Origin: DASVLX01 sp035552275
GTDB lineage: Bacteria > Actinomycetota > Actinomycetes > Mycobacteriales > Pseudonocardiaceae
NCBI GenBank assembly: GCA_035552275.1
Contig: DASZLR010000192.1
Coordinates: 1-15,444, forward strand
Reading direction: 5' to 3'
Length of the DNA: 15,444 nt
Below the pieces are notes generated by a model. It did no database searches. It saw only the letters and a list, made by a program, of their open reading frames with translations, and was not told where the DNA came from. The position numbers were made by a program, and so were the translations under genes. Every line of letters starts with the position of its first letter. The first letter of the stretch is position 1. Below, one piece after another: positions 12,522-15,444 of this stretch.

Positions 12522-14057
12522 ATGTTCGTGCCATTCGGAGCCAGCGATTTCCTCGACCGGGCCGAAACCGTGTTCGGCGCCCGCACAGGTGTGGTGGACG
12601 AGCCCGACCAGCCGGCCGCGCCCTGGACCGGGCTGACCTACGGCCGCGTCGGCGAACTGGCCCGCGCCCAAGCCGCCGGGCTGGACGCGCTCGGCGTCGG
12701 CACAGGCGAACGGGTCGCGATCGTGTCGCACAACAGTGCCCGGCTGCTCACCTCGTTCTTCGGGGTCAGCGGTCACGGTCGGGTGCTGGTGCCGGTGAAC
12801 TTCCGGTTGTCCGTGGACGAGGTCACCTACATCGTCGAGCACTCCGGGGCGAGCGTGCTGCTCATCGATCCGGAACTGGCCGACACGCTCACGTCGGTGC
12901 CGTGCAAACGCCGCTTCATCCTGGGTACGGAATCCGACGCCGAGTTGTACCGGTTCGGCGTCGATCCCGCGCCGTGGACCCGCGACGAGAACGCCACCGC
13001 CGCGATCAACTACACCAGCGGCACCACCGCCCGCCCCAAGGGCGTGGAGATCACCCACCGCAACATCTGGGTGAACGCGGTGACCTTCGCCCTGCACGCC
13101 GGCGTCTCCGACCGGGACGTCTACCTGCACACGCTGCCGATGTTCCACGCCAATGGCTGGGGCATGCCGTTCGCCATGACCGGATTGGGCGTCAAGCAGA
13201 TCGTGCTGCGCAAGGTCGACGGCACGGAGGTCCTGCGTCGGGTCGCCGAGCACGGCGTGACGGTGATGTGCGCGGCGCCGGCCGTGGTGAACGCCGTCCT
13301 TGCCGCCGCGCAGACCTGGGACGGCGAGATCCCCGGCCGGGACCGCACCCGGATCATCGTGGCCGGCGCTCCCCCGCCGACCCGCACGATCGCCCGGGTG
13401 GAAGCCGAGCTGGGCTGGGAGTTCATCCAGATCTACGGCCTCACCGAGACGTCCCCACTGCTGACGATCAACCGGTCGCGAGCCGAGTGGGACGACCTGC
13501 CGCCGGCCGAGCGCGCCGAGAAACTGGTCCGCGCGGGCGCGCCCGCGCTGGGCGTGACACTGGACCTCGCGCCCGACGGCGAGGTGCTGGCCCGCTCGAA
13601 CGTCGTGCTCAAGAGCTACTGGCAGCAGCCCGACGAGACCGCGGACGCGCTGGAGGACGAGTGGTTCCACACCGGCGATGGCGGTGCCATCGACGACGAG
13701 GGCTACCTGACCATCGCCGACCGGAAGAAGGACGTGATCATCACCGGCGGCGAGAACGTGTCGTCCATCGAGGTGGAGGACGCGCTGTTCAGCCATCCGG
13801 CGGTGGCCGAGGTCGCGGTGATCGGCGTGCCGGACGAGAAATGGGGCGAGACGATCAAGGCGCTGGTGGTGCTGGCGCCCGGCGCGCGGGCGACCGAGAC
13901 CGAGCTGATCCAACACTGCAAGAGCCGCCTCGCCGGCTACAAGGCGCCCACCTCGGTGGAGTTCCGCGCCGAGCTGGCCCGCACCGCGACCGGCAAGCTG
14001 CAGAAGTACAAGCTGCGCCAGCAGTACTGGGCCGGTCGTAAGCGCCAGGTGAATTAG
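12522..14057 (+). CDS. AMP-forming acyl-CoA ligase (fatty-acid/carboxylate type)
   Basis: A 511-aa ANL-superfamily adenylate-forming enzyme that activates a carboxylic acid with ATP and transfers it to CoA. Core motifs are complete: P-loop YTSGTTARPKGV (164-175), LPMFHANGW (205-213), YGLTETSP (305-312), WFHTGDGG (381-388, D386), the hinge DRKKDVIITGGENVSS with R401, and the C-terminal catalytic lysine K492 in ATGKLQKYKLR. Length and the FHANGW and GENVSS motifs are typical of medium/long-chain acyl-CoA ligases; aryl substrates cannot be excluded. No carrier-protein domain is attached. ATG 12522 has GGAGG (12511-12515) 6 nt upstream. It lies downstream of the GntR/FCD regulator and upstream of a NAPE-PLD-like hydrolase. 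The enzyme class is firm; chain length and pathway are not readable. Confidence 0.95.
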   Translation: MFVPFGASDFLDRAETVFGARTGVVDEPDQPAAPWTGLTYGRVGELARAQAAGLDALGVGTGERVAIVSHNSARLLTSFFGVSGHGRVLVPVNFRLSVDEVTYIVEHSGASVLLIDPELADTLTSVPCKRRFILGTESDAELYRFGVDPAPWTRDENATAAINYTSGTTARPKGVEITHRNIWVNAVTFALHAGVSDRDVYLHTLPMFHANGWGMPFAMTGLGVKQIVLRKVDGTEVLRRVAEHGVTVMCAAPAVVNAVLAAAQTWDGEIPGRDRTRIIVAGAPPPTRTIARVEAELGWEFIQIYGLTETSPLLTINRSRAEWDDLPPAERAEKLVRAGAPALGVTLDLAPDGEVLARSNVVLKSYWQQPDETADALEDEWFHTGDGGAIDDEGYLTIADRKKDVIITGGENVSSIEVEDALFSHPAVAEVAVIGVPDEKWGETIKALVVLAPGARATETELIQHCKSRLAGYKAPTSVEFRAELARTATGKLQKYKLRQQYWAGRKRQVN

Positions 14058-14058
14058 C

Positions 14059-14070
14059 GCCCGCTCGGGC
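14059..14070 (+). terminator. Weak hairpin after the ligase gene
   Basis: GCCCG-CT-CGGGC starts 2 nt after the ligase stop codon. The stem is only 5 bp and no T-tract follows, so it may be a processing or partial termination site, or chance in GC-rich DNA. A TATGGT hexamer at 14107-14112 could be a -10 for the next gene but has no matching -35. Confidence 0.2.
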
Positions 14071-14135
14071 CAGATCGGGGAACCACTGGGGGCGCGCGGC
14101 TGTTCTTATGGTCAAGACCGTCACCAGGAGGTTCC

Positions 14136-15398
14136 GTGGCTGACTACACAGGATGGGCCGGGCGGCTGGCCGGGTTCGGATCGAACGCGGTGTCAACCGC
14201 GTCGGCGGCCGCGTCCAGCGCCGTGTCGGCCGCCGGCCGCGCGCTGCGCCCGGACTCGTTCGGCGCGGAGCCCACCGGCGAGCGGCTGGAACGCGTTCGC
14301 CGCTCGCCGAACTTCGTGGCCGGCTCGTTCCGCAACCCGGTGGCCGCGCAGCTGGCCCGGCCGAGCTCGATCGGGCCGCTGCTGCGGGTGTTCCTGCGTG
14401 CCGAGGACCGGGCGAAGCGGACTCCCGCGGGCGCGATCCCGGTGCACCGGCTGACACCCGACGACCTGGCCGCGCCGCCGGCGTCCGGGCTTCGGGTGAC
14501 CTGGCTGGGACACGCCGGCATGCTGGTCGAGATCGACGGCCGGCGGGTGCTGTTCGACCCGGTGTGGGGCGATCGGTGCTCACCGTTCCCGTTCGCCGGG
14601 CCCAAACGGCTGCACCCGGCGCCGCTGCCGCTGGCCGACGTCGGCCCGGTTGACGTGATCGTGGTGTCACACGACCATTACGACCACCTGGACATGCCGA
14701 CGATCAAGGCGCTGGTCGGATCCGGCGCGCCGTTCGCGGTGCCGTTGGGGCTGGGCGCGCACCTGGAGCACTGGGGTGTGCCGCAGTCGCGGATCATCGA
14801 GCTGGACTGGAACGAGTCGGCGGTGGCGGCCGGACTGCGGCTGACGGCCACACCCGCACGGCACTTCTGCGGTCGGGGCCTGCGCAACAACGGGCCGACG
14901 CTGTGGTCCTCGTGGGTCGTCGCCGGGCCGGAGCACCGGGTGTTCCACAGTGGCGACACCGGTTACTTCCCCGGATTCGCCGACATCGGCGCGACGCACG
15001 GGCCGTTCGACGCGACCATGATGGCCGTGGGCGCGTACAGCGAGTTCTGGCCGGACATCCACATGAACCCGGAAGAGGCCGTGCGGGCGCACCGGGACGT
15101 CTCCGGCGGGCAGCCGCACGGGATCATGCTGCCCATGCACTGGGCCACCTTCCGGCTGGCGCCGCATCCGTGGGCCGAGCCGGTGGAACGAGCGGTCGCC
15201 GCCGCGCGGGCCGACGGTGCACGGCTGGTGGTGCCCCGCCCCGGACAACCGGTCGAGCCGGCGACGGGTGCTGCCCTGGACACGGGGTCAGATACCGGGC
15301 TGGACATGTGGTGGCGGGTGCTGGCCGTGCCGGCCGGCGAGAGCGAACCGGCGCAGTCCGGGACCGCGACGCCCGCGCCCGAAGGCGCACCGGCCTGA
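14136..15398 (+). CDS. NAPE-PLD-like MBL-fold metallo-hydrolase
   Basis: A 420-aa metallo-beta-lactamase-fold protein of the N-acyl-phosphatidylethanolamine phospholipase D-like branch. Metal ligands are complete: SHDHYDHLD (178-186; H179, H181, D183, H184), H243 in PARHFCGRG, D274 in HSGDTGY, and H335 in PMHWATF. The strand VTWLGHAGMLVEIDGRRVLFDPVWGDRCSP precedes them as in UlaG/NAPE-PLD-like enzymes. The first about 40 residues are Ala/Ser-rich and amphipathic, without a clear cleavable signal, and may aid membrane association. The Pro/Ala tail after about 395 is probably disordered. GTG 14136 has AGGAGG (14126-14131) 4 nt upstream. Family members in bacteria are mostly uncharacterised, so phospholipase activity is a guess; an intact bimetal hydrolase site is certain. 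Confidence 0.92.
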   Translation: MADYTGWAGRLAGFGSNAVSTASAAASSAVSAAGRALRPDSFGAEPTGERLERVRRSPNFVAGSFRNPVAAQLARPSSIGPLLRVFLRAEDRAKRTPAGAIPVHRLTPDDLAAPPASGLRVTWLGHAGMLVEIDGRRVLFDPVWGDRCSPFPFAGPKRLHPAPLPLADVGPVDVIVVSHDHYDHLDMPTIKALVGSGAPFAVPLGLGAHLEHWGVPQSRIIELDWNESAVAAGLRLTATPARHFCGRGLRNNGPTLWSSWVVAGPEHRVFHSGDTGYFPGFADIGATHGPFDATMMAVGAYSEFWPDIHMNPEEAVRAHRDVSGGQPHGIMLPMHWATFRLAPHPWAEPVERAVAAARADGARLVVPRPGQPVEPATGAALDTGSDTGLDMWWRVLAVPAGESEPAQSGTATPAPEGAPA

Positions 15399-15402
15399 GT
15401 CC

Positions 15403-15444
15403 CGGGTGTTTCGGTCACCACAGCTGTGGTGACCGAAACACCCG
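15403..15444 (+). terminator. Perfect 42-nt palindrome at the operon end
   Basis: Two 21-nt arms (CGGGTGTTTCGGTCACCACA-G and its exact complement) meet with no spacer, starting 4 nt after the hydrolase stop. The centre CACAGCTGTG would open to form the loop. This is a very strong hairpin and the best terminator in the window, possibly bidirectional. The repeat runs to the last base, so arms and any T-tract may continue beyond the edge. Confidence 0.8.

Noticed and set aside
12447..13916. 489-codon open frame on the - strand opposite the acyl-CoA ligase
   Set aside because: Its His/Arg/Gly/Val-rich translation shows no motif, while the opposite strand has all adenylate-forming enzyme motifs.
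12509..14041. 510-codon + strand frame overlapping the ligase gene
   Set aside because: Arg-rich frame-shifted reading of the ligase gene; no ribosome-binding site or recognisable domain.

Overview
The window is high-GC actinobacterial DNA. ORFs are dense, starts are often GTG, genes commonly overlap by ATGA, and there is an ESX/type VII-type cargo operon that contains EspG and YbaB homologues. That combination, with NarL-type two-component and SARP regulators, a P450 and FCD-type GntR proteins, suggests the Pseudonocardiales or a close relative. This is an inference from gene content; no rRNA or marker gene is present. There are no tRNAs, insertion sequences, CRISPR arrays or phage genes.

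Layout. (1) 1-1574: an HxlR-type regulator with a good promoter and a downstream hairpin, then a metallo-beta-lactamase-fold hydrolase. (2) 1575-5839: a six-gene type VII secretion (T7SS) cargo operon on the + strand. It encodes a PPE/WXG-like 384-aa protein with a glycine-zipper segment, an EspC-like small protein, the chaperone EspG, a YbaB/EbfC protein, a second EspC-like small protein and a WXG protein with a Thr-rich tail. No secretion-machine gene (EccA-E, MycP) is in the window. (3) 5817-8614, - strand: a sensor kinase followed by an unusual response regulator that carries receiver, LuxR-HTH, SARP winged-helix and BTAD domains in one chain. Its 3' end overlaps the last T7SS gene tail to tail. 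(4) 8767-10131: a cytochrome P450 divergent from the kinase. (5) 10109-10380, - strand: a frameshifted C-terminal remnant of an FAD-linked, alkylglycerone-phosphate-synthase-like oxidase. (6) 10521-15398: a + strand series of MFS transporter, GntR/FCD regulator, AMP-forming acyl-CoA ligase and NAPE-PLD-like metallo-hydrolase, closed by a perfect 42-nt palindrome at the right edge.

How it may work together. The strongest unusual signal is the receiver-LuxR-SARP-BTAD hybrid regulator combined with three TCAT(T/C)G repeats at exact 11-nt spacing in front of the T7SS operon. The last repeat ends 8 nt before a TANNNT -10-like hexamer, which is the layout known for SARP binding sites. This suggests, without proving, that the two-component system controls the neighbouring T7SS operon. 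The kinase/P450 intergenic region holds a second set of repeats that could serve autoregulation or P450 control. The right part looks lipid-related: acyl activation, NAPE-PLD-like hydrolase and a lost ether-lipid-type oxidase. Substrates cannot be read from the sequence.
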